From Nitrososphaeraceae archaeon (GTDB lineage: Archaea > Thermoproteota > Nitrososphaeria > Nitrososphaerales > Nitrososphaeraceae), in NCBI GenBank assembly GCA_025936955.1, contig JAICSL010000112.1, positions 1 to 6,201 of the forward strand: a stretch of DNA of 6,201 nucleotides. The letters run 5' to 3'. Of this stretch, positions 5,513-6,201 are shown in pieces. The notes beneath the pieces are model-generated. The model was not told the DNA's origin. It did not search any database and saw nothing but the letters and a program-made list of their open reading frames with translations. The position numbers and the translations under genes were made by a program. Position 1 is the stretch's first letter. Each line of letters starts with the position of its first letter.

Positions 5513-5515
5513 GTC

Positions 5516-6201
5516 ATGTTTAAACTAATTAATCATAATAAACCAACTCTTAATGGAGACAACATTCCAAAAATAATCTTTTTGGTATGGGCACCTGCGA
5601 GTAGTAGAGCAGAAAACATATCTAAATGTTTAGATGCTCACCTATATTTGATTAGTTATAAATTTAGAGTCAAGCTTTATTCTCCTATTAAATATATTCT
5701 CTTGTTCGCAAAGACTCTGAATGTATTGATAAAGGAAAAACCACGAATAATAATCTGTCAAATTCCACCAATCTTTTGTGTACTTTCTGCAATAGTATAT
5801 CTATATGTTATAAATAAGAATGCTGCTATTATTATTGATGCTCATACTGGAGCGTTCAGTAAACCTTGGACATATCTAAAAGGCTTGAACAAATTAGTTA
5901 TGAAAAAAGCATCAATGCTTATCGTAACTAATACAGACCTGCAAAATACTATCAGTTTGAATATGAGATTAGAGTCAATGGTACTGGAAGATAAGATTCC
6001 AGATTTTGAACCCTCCAGTGGAACTCTGTACAGGTCACATAATAATTGCGAATCATTTAAAGTTGCTGTTATATCTTCATTTGCCTACGATGAACCTTTG
6101 GAAGAAATTCTCAAAGCAGCTGCACAATTACCGACTTTTCTGTTTTATATAACTGGTGATAATTCAAGAGTAAAGAAGCGACTTCAAGATGAGAAAACAG
6201 A
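5516..6201 (+). CDS. GT-B fold glycosyltransferase, N-terminal part (3' end outside window)
   Basis: An open frame of 228 codons runs off the right edge. It is predicted to move a sugar from an activated donor onto a glycan or lipid, probably at the cytoplasmic face of the membrane. The first Rossmann-like domain shows IIFLVWAPASSRAENIS (20-36), a basic, aromatic stretch (SYKFRVKLYS, 47-56), a hydrophobic segment at 84-99 that may contact the membrane, and DAHTGAF at 108-114 in the position of the acceptor-side loop. The second domain begins at about 181 with FKVAVISSFAYDEP, then a helix and LFYITGD (209-215), as in GT1/GT4 enzymes; the donor-binding E-x7-E region would be beyond the edge. 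ATG at 5516 is the first start after an in-frame TGA at 5504-5506. It is divergent from cdc6. The fold is inferred from pattern, and the donor and acceptor are unknown; S-layer or envelope glycosylation is a plausible setting. Confidence 0.78.
   Translation, partial: MFKLINHNKPTLNGDNIPKIIFLVWAPASSRAENISKCLDAHLYLISYKFRVKLYSPIKYILLFAKTLNVLIKEKPRIIICQIPPIFCVLSAIVYLYVINKNAAIIIDAHTGAFSKPWTYLKGLNKLVMKKASMLIVTNTDLQNTISLNMRLESMVLEDKIPDFEPSSGTLYRSHNNCESFKVAVISSFAYDEPLEEILKAAAQLPTFLFYITGDNSRVKKRLQDEKT

Larger units (their letters stand above)
5282..5515. other. Divergent spacer between cdc6 and the glycosyltransferase gene
   Basis: This 234-base AT-rich region has no gene. It contains a perfect 6-bp hairpin, ATTTAT-GAGA-ATAAAT (5335-5350), a widely spaced inverted pair CGATATT/AATATCG (5331-5337 and 5389-5395), and the palindrome ATGAATTCAT (5503-5512). 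ATTCCA occurs at 5324-5329 and 5492-5497, and again inside the neighbouring gene at 5564-5569; this is reminiscent of the TTCCA core of some archaeal origin recognition boxes, but the match is too short to call. Promoters for both flanking genes must lie here. Confidence 0.5.

Overview
The window looks like a chromosomal core region of an AT-rich archaeon. It encodes an archaeal Orc1/Cdc6-type replication initiator, and several genes have a TATA-like element about 25 bases upstream and little or no leader. The CTP synthase variant (P-loop context GVMSGLGKG) and an NAD kinase with an extra C-terminal winged-helix domain fit best with an ammonia-oxidising archaeon of the Nitrososphaeria (Thaumarchaeota). 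A genus such as Nitrosocosmicus or a Nitrosopumilus relative is only a guess. The window is uniformly AT-rich, and no insertion sequence, phage gene, CRISPR array, tRNA or rRNA was seen.

Layout from left to right: (1) the 3' end of a PfkB-family sugar/nucleoside kinase on + (1-242); (2) a 200-base spacer with a candidate promoter; (3) a complete NAD kinase fused to a winged helix-turn-helix domain on + (443-1447); (4) CTP synthase pyrG on - (1437-3068), converging on the NAD kinase and overlapping its end by 11 bases; (5) a 736-base gene-free stretch (3069-3804) with the pyrG promoter at its right-to-left exit, several palindromes and a striking nested hairpin at 3566-3630; (6) a two-gene unit on -, orc1/cdc6 (4106-5281) followed 10 bases later by a 96-residue winged-helix protein (3805-4095) whose Shine-Dalgarno sequence overlaps the cdc6 stop codon; (7) a 234-base divergent spacer; (8) the 5' two thirds or so of a GT-B-type glycosyltransferase on + (5516 to the window edge).

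Functionally the window mixes nucleotide and cofactor supply (NADP from NAD kinase, CTP from PyrG, a PfkB kinase), replication initiation (Orc1/Cdc6 with a small DNA-binding partner) and envelope or glycan synthesis (glycosyltransferase). The points most worth following up are the NAD kinase-winged-helix fusion, the cdc6-wHTH unit as a possible replication-initiation module, and the unexplained 736-base region beside it, which is a reasonable place to look for a replication origin or a non-coding RNA. No clear novel multi-gene defence or mobile system is visible.
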